Shown: positions 25,810-34,751, numbered from the stretch's first letter. The stretch is DNA of 64,000 nt from JAIOZK01 sp964468645 (GCA_964468645.1 CAYXUU010000021.1:1-64000), one strand, 5' to 3'. Notes: generated by a model from the letters alone, not told the origin. Translations and numbers: made by a program.

Positions 25810-26124
25810 TTTGTTGTAAAAACGATATAATCTTGTTGAATTCCTGATCACCTGAATACTTCTGAAAACAAGAATTAAAACTGCGAAAATCCCAAGAGGA
25901 TGGCATTTAAAGGATAGTATGATCTCTCCCCTGAAAAACCAGGAGATGGATGTTCCCAATCCGCAGCCCGGGCAAAAGTTCCAGCCAAGATTGTGTAATG
26001 GACACAGGCTGTAATGATGTTCTGCCGGATTGTTAATTGCAAGCAGGATTAGTGCAGTGATCCAGATGATAGCCTCCAGATTACGCCGGAGAAAGAAGAA
26101 ATACTTATTATCCACAATTTGCAA
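25747..26124 (-). CDS. DUF2752 domain-containing membrane protein
   Basis: The 125-residue protein has two or three transmembrane segments and the DUF2752 core. This is a CPLHNLGWNFCPGCGLGTS stretch with paired cysteines, followed by a conserved CHPLGIF. Its start is a TTG at 26124, since no ATG precedes the first helix and a stop lies three codons upstream. The C-terminal tail (about residues 105-125, Lys/Asn/Gln/Phe-rich) is encoded by an 8-bp tandem array and is probably not a conserved part. The family function is unknown. It is followed by the TM2 gene after 17 bp. Confidence 0.82.
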   Translation of the reverse strand: MQIVDNKYFFFLRRNLEAIIWITALILLAINNPAEHHYSLCPLHNLGWNFCPGCGLGTSISWFFRGEIILSFKCHPLGIFAVLILVFRSIQVIRNSTRLYRFYNKQFNDSTIKQFKKKFNNSIIQ

Positions 26125-26211
26125 ATTGAGTTATAACAAAGATAAGGAGAATTATATGAGATTCAAAACAATCTTGATAAAGGTGAAATCAATATCTTGA
26201 AATAACAAAAA

Positions 26212-26334
26212 TCAAGCACCAAATATCAAATAAATTACAATTATTAAAATTCGAAATTACCAAATTGTTTTAAACATTTGGATATTGAAATCTGGAATTA
26301 TTTTGTTATTTGGGATTTGCTATTTGGTGTTTCC
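26212..26334. repeat. Inverted unit of the CACCAAATA repeat
   Basis: The left arm tcaagcaccaaatatcaaat (26212-26231) and the right arm (about 26301-26334, containing atttgctatttggtgtttcc) are imperfect inverted repeats around CACCAAATA-CAAAT. They enclose an AT-rich centre. The unit fills most of the 241-bp gap, and a partial copy is at 9616-9640. Confidence 0.65.
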
Positions 26335-26365
26335 ACAAACAATGAGGGGAATTATGAGGCAAATA

Positions 26366-27037
26366 CTACACAGTAAAAGGTAAAACAATAAACACCACAA
26401 TATCCCATACAGTATGGCTCACAATATTAAGCAGCATCGATCGGTATTTCATATACAACCAGCCCCAGAACAATCCACAAACCAGGGCGGCAATTATGAG
26501 CACAACATTGCCGGTGGCTACATGAACCAGTGTATATAAACCGGTGGCCAGGTAATATCCTTTCAGGTATCCGAACCGGCGTTCATATTTTTCCTGGATA
26601 AATCCCCTCCAGAATAACTCCTCCCCGGGGCCGATAACTACAAGCATCAACAAAACAATACGAACATCATCTGCAGAACCTTTAAAGCCATAAACATTAT
26701 TGATGCCTTTTTCGGCAAACTCAAAAAGCTGGCGGATGATGATATTCCCGAAATAGAAGATTACGTAAAGGATAAGTGCAGAAAGCAAGCCGAATATTAT
26801 TTTCCAGGGTACTTTCTTCCTTAAGTCATTCTTTAAATTACCGGCGTATGATTTATCAGTGATAAATATTAGCAGTAGTAAAACAATAAGATTACCACTC
26901 ATCCACCACCAGAAATCGAGAGGTCCGATACTTCTGAAAATAAACAGTGGCACAAAAAGCGCCACTGAAAGTGTTGTAAATAAGATTAACTGTTTGTTAT
27001 TATCAACAGTTCCAATTGTTTTATTAACCGCATTCAT
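26366..27037 (-). CDS. CPBP-family (type II CAAX) intramembrane metalloprotease
   Basis: The 223-residue membrane protein has about six or seven hydrophobic helices. The CPBP motif 1 is present as GEELFWRGF (EExxxR, residues 139-144). Motif 2 contributes a histidine in LVHVATGN (near 171), and a later HTVWD is present (near 210). Bacterial members are putative glutamic or metallo-type intramembrane proteases, some linked to immunity or maturation of small peptides; the substrate here is unknown. Its ATG overlaps the TGA of the upstream prenyltransferase by 4 bp (27034-27037), so translation is probably coupled. Confidence 0.88.
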   Translation of the reverse strand: MNAVNKTIGTVDNNKQLILFTTLSVALFVPLFIFRSIGPLDFWWWMSGNLIVLLLLIFITDKSYAGNLKNDLRKKVPWKIIFGLLSALILYVIFYFGNIIIRQLFEFAEKGINNVYGFKGSADDVRIVLLMLVVIGPGEELFWRGFIQEKYERRFGYLKGYYLATGLYTLVHVATGNVVLIIAALVCGLFWGWLYMKYRSMLLNIVSHTVWDIVVFIVLPFTV

Positions 27038-27993
27038 GCTATATATCTAATGAGTACATCCAGTAACAATGCAACGGTGCAAAGCAGCCCGAACAGCAAA
27101 TTAAGTTTTGCTGTTCCACCATCCAGGGCGATAAAATCCATAGGGTTTTTGGGTTGTTTACGGTTCAAGGCTTTACGCCATAAATTAATAGCCAGCGGCA
27201 GTGCAAGTATAGTAATCAAAAAGGTGAAGGGCATGGCTGTTACATCAGGCATAAGAAAATATGGTACCAATATCAGCCCCAACACCATAAAGAAAGGCCC
27301 GTAAATCAAAACAGCATAATACCTCAATGATTTTTTATCACCAAGCAGTGAGGCAACAGTAATGATTTTCCCGGCTTTATCTGACCTGATATCACGCCAG
27401 TTGTTGGCATGTAAGATAGCAATAACCAGCGTAGCCATGGGAACAGCCCACAGTACGGGGATCCATGACAGGCTTCCGGTTTGTACATACCAGGCCCCCA
27501 GAGCGCCCAGTAAACCAAAATCCATAAAAACGGCAAAATCGCCAAGAGCATTATACTTTAATGCAAGCCTGCTCCCTGTGGTATAGAAATAGCCAATCGC
27601 AAGTCCGGCCAATCCGATGACCAGCAACCATATACCAGTAAGCCAGGTGAGTGCCAAACCTATCACCGTGCCTATTGCAAATAATATATGCGAGGCCCTT
27701 CGAGCTTCTTTCACTGTTACGATCCCTCTGATGATCCCTCCGCTAACAGGATTGGCAACTTTATCCAACCCACGCTCATAGTCATGAATATCACTTAAGA
27801 TGTTGGCTGCCGAGTGCAGTATAACCATCCCGAAGAACGCCAGTAAAAACATCCAGATATTAAAACTTATGTCTCCGTAAACAACCGCCAGGACCGTACC
27901 AAAGATTACAGGCATTGTTGATGCCGGTAATGCAAAAGGCCTGATGGAAATCCACCATTTCTTAACAAATGATATCTGCTCCTTATTATCCAT
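27034..27993 (-). CDS. menA: UbiA-family prenyltransferase, probably MenA
   Basis: The 319-residue protein has about eight or nine transmembrane helices. Both aspartate-rich motifs of the UbiA family are present: SDIHDYERGLD (near residue 67) and NNWRDIRSDKAGK (near residue 197). The overall layout fits 1,4-dihydroxy-2-naphthoate polyprenyltransferase, which attaches the side chain in menaquinone synthesis at the inner membrane. No other men gene is in the window, so the exact substrate is inferred. It is followed by the CPBP protease with a 4-bp overlap. Confidence 0.82.
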   Translation of the reverse strand: MDNKEQISFVKKWWISIRPFALPASTMPVIFGTVLAVVYGDISFNIWMFLLAFFGMVILHSAANILSDIHDYERGLDKVANPVSGGIIRGIVTVKEARRASHILFAIGTVIGLALTWLTGIWLLVIGLAGLAIGYFYTTGSRLALKYNALGDFAVFMDFGLLGALGAWYVQTGSLSWIPVLWAVPMATLVIAILHANNWRDIRSDKAGKIITVASLLGDKKSLRYYAVLIYGPFFMVLGLILVPYFLMPDVTAMPFTFLITILALPLAINLWRKALNRKQPKNPMDFIALDGGTAKLNLLFGLLCTVALLLDVLIRYIA

Positions 27994-28127
27994 TCCTCGA
28001 AATATTAATTTATATATATTGATTTATCTGTGAACAAAAATACTGAATTAATAAATCAAAGAATCAGTTTATCCTTAATTTTATTAGGGATTCACTACTA
28101 GTGTTATGTCAACTTGATTGTGTCTAA

Positions 28128-28214
28128 TATTCATCGGATGACTTATGCCCTGGAAAATTTTATGAATCATCTATAGCATTGTGAACCTGGCATTCCTTGG
28201 TCATCCGATGAATA
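28128..28214. repeat. 87-bp unit with perfect 15-bp inverted ends
   Basis: The arms tattcatcggatgac (28128-28142) and gtcatccgatgaata (28200-28214) are exact reverse complements around 57 bp. The unit sits in the 257-bp gap between the murB 3' end and the menA start. A MITE-like element or a large hairpin are both possible. It has no T-run, so it is not a typical terminator. Confidence 0.7.
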
Positions 28215-28250
28215 GTCAATCATTTACGTTATTCACCGGTTGTCACAACA

Positions 28251-29267
28251 TTAGTAAATACTCACCTCCTCAGACAACGTAATTTCAAATTGTTGAAAAA
28301 CAGATTCTTTGATTTTTTCTGCCAGGCTCAGTATTTCTTCTCCACCTGCCTGACCGTAGTTAATTAACACCAGTGCCTGTTGATCATGAACACCACAGTT
28401 TCCAAATCTCCTCCCCTTCCATCCTGTCTTTTCAATTAACCAGCCGGCAGCAATTTTGTAGTTTTTACCTGCTGGAAAAGATACCACATCAGGATAGTTT
28501 TTCCTGAGCTTATCAAAATGTCCTTTATCAATAATAGGATTCTTAAAGTAACTTCCGGCATTACCGTTTATCCTGTAATCAGGAAGTTTACTTTCCCTGA
28601 TCGTTCTGATAGCATGTCCAATATCAGTTATCGTAGGATTGGTTATCATATGCCTTTGCAAATAATTATCAAGTGTCGAATAACTTAAAACTGGAACCGG
28701 TGTTTTACTCAGCTTATAAGTTACAGAGGTAATGATGAAGTTTTTATTTTCAGGTTTTTTTAAAAAACTTTGCCTGTATGAGAATTCACATCTTTCCCTG
28801 GTAAACACCTCCACTTTTTTTGTATCAAGATTAACAGCCTCACAGCTTATAAATGCTTTCTCCTGTTCAACCCCGTAAGCACCTATATTTTGCACCGGCG
28901 CAGTTCCGGCATTTCCAGGTATGGCAATCAGGTTCTCCAATCCCCAATAATTCCTGGTGATACAATAATTCACAAATTCATCCCAATTTTCACCTGCTGC
29001 TACTCTAAGAAGTATCACATCATCTGTTTCTTCTATCAACTGAATGCCTTTGTTGCCAATCCTGATTACAAGCCCTTTAAAGTCCCTGGTAAAGAGAATA
29101 TTACTTCCACCTCCAAGTATTAACAATGGATTATCCCTGCAGATATTCGTATCCAACACACCCAACAGATCATTAACTGTTTTTATTTCAGTGAAATATT
29201 TAGCCTGTGCCTCAACACCAAAGGTATTGTAAGGTTTGAGTGAAACCGATTCAAGAATTTTAACCAT
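28251..29267 (-). CDS. murB: UDP-N-acetylenolpyruvoylglucosamine reductase
   Basis: The FAD enzyme reduces UDP-GlcNAc-enolpyruvate to UDP-MurNAc in peptidoglycan synthesis in the cytosol. The ATG at 29267 gives MVKILESVSLKPYNTFGV, the usual beginning, while the frame extends to a TTG at 29285 with six extra residues. The FAD-binding motif GGGSNILF (near residue 52) is visible. So are YRQSFLKKP, the catalytic-serine region GSYFKNPII, and the C-terminal IEKTGWKG block of the type I enzyme. The length of about 338 residues fits type I. It is divergent from the glycosyltransferase upstream. Confidence 0.95.
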   Translation of the reverse strand: MVKILESVSLKPYNTFGVEAQAKYFTEIKTVNDLLGVLDTNICRDNPLLILGGGSNILFTRDFKGLVIRIGNKGIQLIEETDDVILLRVAAGENWDEFVNYCITRNYWGLENLIAIPGNAGTAPVQNIGAYGVEQEKAFISCEAVNLDTKKVEVFTRERCEFSYRQSFLKKPENKNFIITSVTYKLSKTPVPVLSYSTLDNYLQRHMITNPTITDIGHAIRTIRESKLPDYRINGNAGSYFKNPIIDKGHFDKLRKNYPDVVSFPAGKNYKIAAGWLIEKTGWKGRRFGNCGVHDQQALVLINYGQAGGEEILSLAEKIKESVFQQFEITLSEEVSIY

Positions 29268-29345
29268 TTGTGTAAGAAAAATCAAAGATAAGAGTTATTA
29301 AGAAGGTTAAGTTGATATTCAGTATTTTTGATTAAAATTCAGGAT

Positions 29346-30461
29346 TTGAAAAGGGCTGTTGTTTCTGTTATTAATGACCTTGTCACCGACAGGCGGGTGG
29401 ATAAGACCTGCATAACACTTGAGCAGATGGGCTTCAGCGTGTTACTTGTTGGACGTATAAAACATGACAGTCCTGAATTATCACAACGCACCTACAAAAC
29501 CCATCGGATGCGATTGTTTTTTGAAAAAGGGCCGTTATTCTATGCCGAATATAATATCCGTTTATTTCTTTTTCTGATATTCAGAAGAGTGAATCTCCTT
29601 TTTTCAAATGACCTCGACACCCTGTTACCAAATTATATTATCCATCGAATAAAAAGAATTCCACTTATTTACGACAGTCATGAGTATTTTACAGAAACCC
29701 CGGAACTGGTCAACAGGAAGTATGTTCAGGGTATCTGGAAATTGATTGAAAAAAAGATCCTTCCAAAAATTAAAGATTGTATCACTGTTAATGAATCCAT
29801 TGCATCACTTTATGAGAAGGAGTTTGGGATCAGGATGGCTGTTGTCCGGAACATTCCTCCATTGTATAAGGCTGAAAGGATTAAAAGCAAGAAAGATTTA
29901 GGATTACCCGAAGGCAAAAAGATTGTGATCCTGCAAGGATCGGGAATCAATATTCAGAGAGGTGCTGAGGAACTGGTGGAATCGATGAAGTTTACCGGGG
30001 ATATTATTTTATTAATCGTTGGAGGTGGTGATATTATCGCCTCGTTGAAGGAGATGTCAAAAACTCAGAAACTGGATCAAAAAATCATATTTATCCCAAG
30101 GGTGCCTTTTGAGGAACTTTTCAATTATACGGTAAATGCTGATGTGGGCATAACTATCGATAAGGATACCAACATCAATTACAGGTATAGTTTACCCAAT
30201 AAAATCTTCGATTATATCAATGCTGGTATTCCCATTATTGCTTCCCGCCTGCCTGAAGTTCAGAAAATCATCGATCAATACGATATTGGCACCTTCATTG
30301 ACAACCATAATCCCGGGCATATTGCAAGTGTTATTACGGCAACGCTTAATGATGCGGAAAAATTGGAAAGGTGGAAAGAAAACATTAAGTTTGCACGTAA
30401 GGAATTAAATTGGGAAAATGAGCGGCTAGTACTGATTGACACCTTGAAAAAACATGCCTGA
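29346..30461 (+). CDS. GT-B (family 4-like) glycosyltransferase
   Basis: The protein starts with LKRAVVSVINDLVTDRRVDK, which matches the family beginning. I therefore place the start at the TTG at 29346; another in-frame TTG is at 29328 and no suitable ATG precedes the conserved sequence. The N-terminal domain has YDSHEYFTETPE. The C-terminal GT4-like donor-binding domain reads GSGINIQRGAEELVESM, then YSLPNKIFDYINAGIPII (near residue 295). It likely transfers a sugar to a cell-surface glycan. The stop overlaps the next glycosyltransferase by 8 bp. Confidence 0.88.
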   Translation: MKRAVVSVINDLVTDRRVDKTCITLEQMGFSVLLVGRIKHDSPELSQRTYKTHRMRLFFEKGPLFYAEYNIRLFLFLIFRRVNLLFSNDLDTLLPNYIIHRIKRIPLIYDSHEYFTETPELVNRKYVQGIWKLIEKKILPKIKDCITVNESIASLYEKEFGIRMAVVRNIPPLYKAERIKSKKDLGLPEGKKIVILQGSGINIQRGAEELVESMKFTGDIILLIVGGGDIIASLKEMSKTQKLDQKIIFIPRVPFEELFNYTVNADVGITIDKDTNINYRYSLPNKIFDYINAGIPIIASRLPEVQKIIDQYDIGTFIDNHNPGHIASVITATLNDAEKLERWKENIKFARKELNWENERLVLIDTLKKHA

Positions 30462-31581
30462 TAAGCATCTGCATATTATCTCGTTTGATATACCCTACCC
30501 TCCCAATTACGGCGGTGTAATTGATGTTTACTATAAAATAAAAGCCCTTGCAGAAGCTGGTGTCAAATTACATCTTCATTGTATAGAATATCCCGGTAGG
30601 GAACCATCAGAAGAATTGAACAAACATTGTGTTGAAGTCTGCTATTACCAGAGAAAAACTGGAGTACTGTCAGCAATCAGCCTTAAACCATATATTGTTG
30701 CAAGCAGAAGATCAAAAGAATTATTGAATAAATTACTGCTTGACGATTATCCCATTCTGTTTGAGGGGCTCCACAGTTGTTATTATTTAAATCATCCCCG
30801 GCTAAAAGACAGGATTAAAATTTACAGGGAATCGAATATCGAACACAGGTATTATTTTAATTTGTTCAAAGTTGATCGAAAACTCTATAACAAAACATTT
30901 TTTATTCTGGAGAGCCTGAAGTTGAGGGCATTTCAACAGTCGCTTAAGCATGCTAACCTGATATTAGCTGTTTCACAGGCTGATACGGATTATCTAAAAA
31001 AGCATTTTCCGAAAAAGAGAGCCATGCATCTTCCCAGTTTTCATGCCAATGAAGATATTAACATTAAGCCCGGGAAGGGTGAATATGTTCTTTATCATGG
31101 AAATATTGAGGTTCCGGAAAACGCCCGTGCTGCTGAGTATCTTATAAAAGAGGTTTTTAACGATCTTGAAATTCCCCTGATCATTGCAGGGATGAAGCCT
31201 CCACAGCAAATAAAGAAACTTGTCGAATCTGCAAATAATGTAAAATTGATTGCCAATCCATCAGATGACGAGATGTTTGACCTGATAAAAAACGCACAGA
31301 TCAACATACTTGTCACCTTCCAGGCTACCGGTTTAAAACTTAAGCTTTTAAATACTTTATATAACGGAAGGCATTGCCTTGTAAATGACAAAATGCTCAG
31401 TGGAACACCGCTTGCTGAATTATGTAATATTGCCAATAACGCTGAATCCCTGAAAACAAAAATCAGGGAAATTGCCGGAGAGGTTTTTGACGAGAACCAT
31501 GTAACAGCAAGGGCTGAGAAGCTTAACGGGCTTTATTGCAATAAGGAAAATGCCAGGAAATTAGTTGGTCTCATTTCCTGA
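30454..31581 (+). CDS. GT-B glycosyltransferase
   Basis: The 375-residue protein begins HLHIISFDIPYPPNYGGVID, the N-terminal pattern of GT4-type mannosyl- or glucosyltransferase relatives with the glycine-rich PYPPNYGG loop. The C-terminal domain reads LYHGNIEVPENARAAEYL, but the classic EAFG donor motif is replaced by LLNTLYNGRHCLVND. It overlaps the preceding glycosyltransferase by 8 bp and is co-translated with it. Its 3' end overlaps the convergent FtsE-like gene by 21 bp (31561-31581). The sugar specificity is unknown. Confidence 0.83.
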   Translation: MPDKHLHIISFDIPYPPNYGGVIDVYYKIKALAEAGVKLHLHCIEYPGREPSEELNKHCVEVCYYQRKTGVLSAISLKPYIVASRRSKELLNKLLLDDYPILFEGLHSCYYLNHPRLKDRIKIYRESNIEHRYYFNLFKVDRKLYNKTFFILESLKLRAFQQSLKHANLILAVSQADTDYLKKHFPKKRAMHLPSFHANEDINIKPGKGEYVLYHGNIEVPENARAAEYLIKEVFNDLEIPLIIAGMKPPQQIKKLVESANNVKLIANPSDDEMFDLIKNAQINILVTFQATGLKLKLLNTLYNGRHCLVNDKMLSGTPLAELCNIANNAESLKTKIREIAGEVFDENHVTARAEKLNGLYCNKENARKLVGLIS

Positions 31582-32247
31582 GTCGATGATCTTACCTTTC
31601 TCACATTTCAGTATTCTTGCAGGGAAATAATGAATCAGGTTGTAATTATGGGTTGCCATCATAACGGCTCGCCCCGACCTTGATATCTCTAATAAAAGCT
31701 GGACAATACCTTTTGAGGTTTCAGGATCAAGGTTACCGGTAGGCTCATCAGCCAGGATGATCTCGGGATCATTAACAAGGGCCCTGGCTATTGCAACCCT
31801 TTGCTGTTCTCCACCGGAAAGCTGGTGGGGCATTTTGAATCCTTTGGTACCCAGGTCCACCTTCTCAAGAACATCCTGTATCCTTTCTTCCATTTTTGTC
31901 TTTTCGGTCCAGCCGGTTGATTTCATAACAAATAAAAGATTCTCATGAACGGAACGGTCGGTAAGCAACTGAAAATCCTGGAACACGATACCCAATTTTC
32001 TTCTCAGGTATGGGACTTCCTTGCGTTTTATTCTTTTTAGCCTGAATCCTGTAACAACAGCTTTGCCTTCAAGAACAGGCAGTTCGGCATAAATGGTTTT
32101 TAAAAGGCTGGATTTGCCACTGCCCGTTTTTCCAATTAAATATATAAACTCCCCTTTATCGATACTGAAGCTTACATGGTTCAACACCATGTTGTTTTTC
32201 TGAAAAACAGGCACATCATCAAACTCAATGATCTTATCCAGTGGCAT
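31561..32247 (-). CDS. ftsE: FtsE-like ABC transporter ATP-binding protein
   Basis: The 228-residue ATPase has Walker A GKTGSGKSS (near residue 39), signature LSGGEQQR (near 143), Walker B ILADEPTG and the H-loop THN. The length and the KIIDSG end fit FtsE, which with FtsX links the division ring to peptidoglycan hydrolases at the inner membrane. FtsX is not adjacent, so the symbol is a best guess; LolD- or MacB-type ATPases are alternatives. It follows marC by 6 bp on the same strand, and its 3' end overlaps the convergent glycosyltransferase by 21 bp. Confidence 0.8.
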   Translation of the reverse strand: MPLDKIIEFDDVPVFQKNNMVLNHVSFSIDKGEFIYLIGKTGSGKSSLLKTIYAELPVLEGKAVVTGFRLKRIKRKEVPYLRRKLGIVFQDFQLLTDRSVHENLLFVMKSTGWTEKTKMEERIQDVLEKVDLGTKGFKMPHQLSGGEQQRVAIARALVNDPEIILADEPTGNLDPETSKGIVQLLLEISRSGRAVMMATHNYNLIHYFPARILKCEKGKIIDSGNETN

Positions 32248-32253
32248 AATTAT

Positions 32254-32931
32254 TTATATTTTAAAATACAGTTTCAAGGCTCCATTAATACCTGCCAGAA
32301 CCATCTGCACCGCGATTACTGCAAGGATTAAACCCATTATTCTTGAAATAACATTAATAAGCCCATGACCAAGAAAAGCAACAACTCGTCCCCCTCCTAT
32401 AAATAAAAGAAAGGTGATCAGGCACATGGCGGCAAACATTATGACTACCAGGGCCACGTGAATAATAGGATTAAGATCTGTTGAGGCTCCAACGAAGTTC
32501 ATGGCAGTAGCTATTGTTCCAGGGCCAGCAAGAATGGGCATGGCAAGTGGGGATATGGCTACATTCAGATCTCCTTCATCTACTTGCTTTTTTACAGCAT
32601 TAATATGTTTCTCTGTGCTGGGATGCTGGACATCAGATTTTTTACCGTTAAGCATATTCATCCCAACGAAAAATAACAAGATACCACCGGTGATCTGAAA
32701 TGCCGGCAGGGTGATCCCAAATAATTTGAAAATAAGATGACCTGCAATACAAAACAGGCTCACAATTATAAATGCAATTAAAACAGATTTAATAGCAATG
32801 CCTTTTTTTGCCCTCTGGGATTCAATATTAGCGGTTAAAGAGATAAAAATAGATGCGTTGGCGATTGGATTCATAATAGCAAAAAATCCCATAAAGACTG
32901 TTCCTGCAAATAATATAATACTGCTTTCCAT
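32254..32931 (-). CDS. MarC/SnatA-family membrane protein
   Basis: The protein has about six transmembrane helices and the MarC layout: FFAIMNPIANASIFISLT at the N-terminus, then a second-repeat region SPLAMPILAGPGTIATAM. I chose the ATG at 32931. The longer frame begins with a TTG at 32976 that lies at the Rnf terminator hairpin (32943-32973). With that start the protein is about 225 residues, usual for the family. Some family members export amino acids, but the transported substrate here is unknown. It is followed by the FtsE-like gene after 6 bp. Confidence 0.9.
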   Translation of the reverse strand: MESSIILFAGTVFMGFFAIMNPIANASIFISLTANIESQRAKKGIAIKSVLIAFIIVSLFCIAGHLIFKLFGITLPAFQITGGILLFFVGMNMLNGKKSDVQHPSTEKHINAVKKQVDEGDLNVAISPLAMPILAGPGTIATAMNFVGASTDLNPIIHVALVVIMFAAMCLITFLLFIGGGRVVAFLGHGLINVISRIMGLILAVIAVQMVLAGINGALKLYFKI

Positions 32932-32942
32932 AATTGTAATAT

Positions 32943-32973
32943 AAAAAAACCGGAACATGAATTGCTCCGGTTT
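32943..32973 (-). terminator. Intrinsic terminator of the Rnf operon
   Basis: On the minus strand the sequence reads AAACCGGA, an 11-base loop, TCCGGTTT, then a T-run. This is an 8-bp stem followed by seven Ts. It sits 32 bp after the rnfA stop and just before marC, separating the two transcripts. Confidence 0.88.
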
Positions 32974-33004
32974 CAAAGGTATAAAAAATTAATACTAAAT
33001 CTTA

Positions 33005-33577
33005 TTAAACCAATCCTGCGAACCCCATAAATGCCAGGGATAAAATTCCTGCAACCACCAGAGCGATAGGAACACCTTTCATTCCTTTCGGTACATCCAT
33101 CAGGTCGAGATGTTCGCGTAATCCGGCGAACAGGGTCATGGCAAGGGCGAATCCAATGGCATTGGCAACAGCAAAAACAACCCCTTGAAGCAGGTTATAC
33201 TCTTTGGCAACTGTTAATAAGGCCACACCCATTATTGCACAGTTGGTGGTAATCAAAGGAAGGTAAATTCCCAGTGCCTGGTATAAAGGAGGGCTTACCT
33301 TTTTAAGGATAATCTCAACCATTTGTACCAGGGAGGCAATAATAAGGATAAAACTGATGGTTTGAAGGAAACTGATACCCAGTGGTCCAAGAACATAATT
33401 CTGGATCAGCCATGTGACGATAGTGGCTATAGTCATAACAAATAATACGGCACCGCTCATACCTACAGCGGTTTCAACCTTATTAGATACACCCAGAAAG
33501 GGGCAGATACCCAGAAACTGGGCAAGTACTATATTACTGACGAATATGGCCCCAATGATGATTACAAAATATTCCAT
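33005..33577 (-). CDS. rnfA: Rnf electron transport complex subunit A
   Basis: The 190-residue, six-helix subunit is one of the paired membrane cores of the Rnf complex, which couples ferredoxin:NAD+ electron transfer to ion pumping across the inner membrane. Family features include AQFLGICPFLGVSNKVETA near residue 20 and the LPLITTNCAIMGVAL segment (near 105), whose cysteines are involved in cofactor binding in RnfA/E. It closes the rnfBCDGEA order 11 bp after rnfE. The ATG is preceded by AAAGGAAA. Confidence 0.95.
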   Translation of the reverse strand: MEYFVIIIGAIFVSNIVLAQFLGICPFLGVSNKVETAVGMSGAVLFVMTIATIVTWLIQNYVLGPLGISFLQTISFILIIASLVQMVEIILKKVSPPLYQALGIYLPLITTNCAIMGVALLTVAKEYNLLQGVVFAVANAIGFALAMTLFAGLREHLDLMDVPKGMKGVPIALVVAGILSLAFMGFAGLV

Positions 33578-33588
33578 AACAATTTCCT

Positions 33589-34173
33589 TTATGTCGTTTT
33601 CTTGATCTTAATGGTAACAGCAATTAAATAACCCAGTACCAGGAAAGCTCCCGGTTGTAATATAAACACAAGTATGCCATCACCATCAATGAACTTATAT
33701 CCAAAGATTGATCCTGCGCCAAGCATTTCCCTCACCGCTCCAAGAATGGTCAGTGCCATGGTAAAACCAAGTCCCATCCCGAGCCCATCAATGATTGAAG
33801 AAAGTATGTTATTCTTGGAAGCGAAACCTTCAGCACGACCCAGCACAAGACAGTTTACAACGATAAGTGGTATAAAAATACCAAGTGCTTTAAAAAGGCC
33901 TGGTGCGTAAGCCTGCATCACAAGCTCTACGATGGTTACAAAAGAGGCAATGATGACAATAAAAGCAGGTATCCTGACACGGTTAGGGATTAAATTCTTG
34001 ACCAGGGCAACCACAATATTTGAACATACCAGTACAAACAGGGTAGCAACACCCATCCCGAAGCCATTAAATGCCGAGGAGGTTACAGCGAGTGTAGGAC
34101 ACAATCCCAGCAATAATATAAATACCGGATTCTCCTTAATAAATCCCTTCGAAAAGTTTTTCCATTGGTTCAT
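33589..34173 (-). CDS. rnfE: Rnf electron transport complex subunit E
   Basis: The 194-residue, six-helix subunit is paired with RnfA. It shows ENPVFILLLGLCPTLAVTSS near the start and FIPLIVVNCLVLGRAEGFA (near residue 105) with the conserved cysteine, as in RnfE/NqrD. The ATG overlaps the rnfG stop by one base, and a Shine-Dalgarno-like AAGGAGGAAA lies a few bases upstream. RnfE and RnfA together form the antiparallel pair that binds an iron centre between them in known structures. Confidence 0.95.
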   Translation of the reverse strand: MNQWKNFSKGFIKENPVFILLLGLCPTLAVTSSAFNGFGMGVATLFVLVCSNIVVALVKNLIPNRVRIPAFIVIIASFVTIVELVMQAYAPGLFKALGIFIPLIVVNCLVLGRAEGFASKNNILSSIIDGLGMGLGFTMALTILGAVREMLGAGSIFGYKFIDGDGILVFILQPGAFLVLGYLIAVTIKIKKTT

Positions 34174-34751
34174 TATTTGTTTCCTCCTTCAACTTTTTTA
34201 TATGAATCGTAAGCCCTTACAACGGCATCACAGAAAGCCCTTGAGCTAATTGTCGCTGCAGTAATAGCATCAACATCCCCTCCATCTTTTTTCACTTCCA
34301 GTTTGAAAGTGGCCGGATCAATACCTTTGAACTGGTCACGAAATTCCGGAGTTTCCAATTTTGTACCAAGACCTGGAGTTTCTTTCTGCTGCAAAACCTG
34401 TGTATTTGCAATGTGACCATCCGGTAAAAAGCCAACCATTACCTGTATCTGGGTAGGATCATATCCTTTATTGGTATAGGAAGTGATGGCAGTTCCAACA
34501 ACTTCTTCACCTGAATAACCTACATTATAAGTTAATGAATCCTTACCTTCGGCAGGCAATACCTTAAAGGAATAAATACTATCAAACTCAGGTATTACCG
34601 CTTTAATAGCAGCCCTTTCTGCAGCTTCCTTCGCCAGGCGAATGGGCTCTTCGGTCAGCTTAAAGATGCCACCCAGTGCCAGCGAGGCCACCGCTGTTAT
34701 CACCAGCAGTGTGAGCACCATATTCAAAAATGTTGATTCTATTTTAGCCAT
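34173..34751 (-). CDS. rnfG: Rnf electron transport complex subunit G
   Basis: The 192-residue protein has one N-terminal transmembrane helix (about residues 10-30) and an extracytoplasmic FMN-binding domain. KETPGLGTKLETPEF is the family motif near residue 115. The flavin attachment region reads DAITAATISS (near 155-165), where a threonine normally carries covalent FMN; the usual glycine before ATxxS is here an alanine (TAAT rather than S/TGAT). The stop overlaps the rnfE start by one base. A 102-bp gap to rnfD contains short ttggtca repeats but no gene. Confidence 0.95.
   Translation of the reverse strand: MAKIESTFLNMVLTLLVITAVASLALGGIFKLTEEPIRLAKEAAERAAIKAVIPEFDSIYSFKVLPAEGKDSLTYNVGYSGEEVVGTAITSYTNKGYDPTQIQVMVGFLPDGHIANTQVLQQKETPGLGTKLETPEFRDQFKGIDPATFKLEVKKDGGDVDAITAATISSRAFCDAVVRAYDSYKKVEGGNK

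Noticed and set aside
27324..27551. Extra minus-strand frame within the MenA-like gene
   Set aside because: It lies in another frame of a strong membrane-protein gene with no own signal.
32932..32976. Upstream extension of MarC to the TTG at 32976
   Set aside because: It lies in the Rnf terminator hairpin and adds residues with no family match; the ATG at 32931 gives the usual length.
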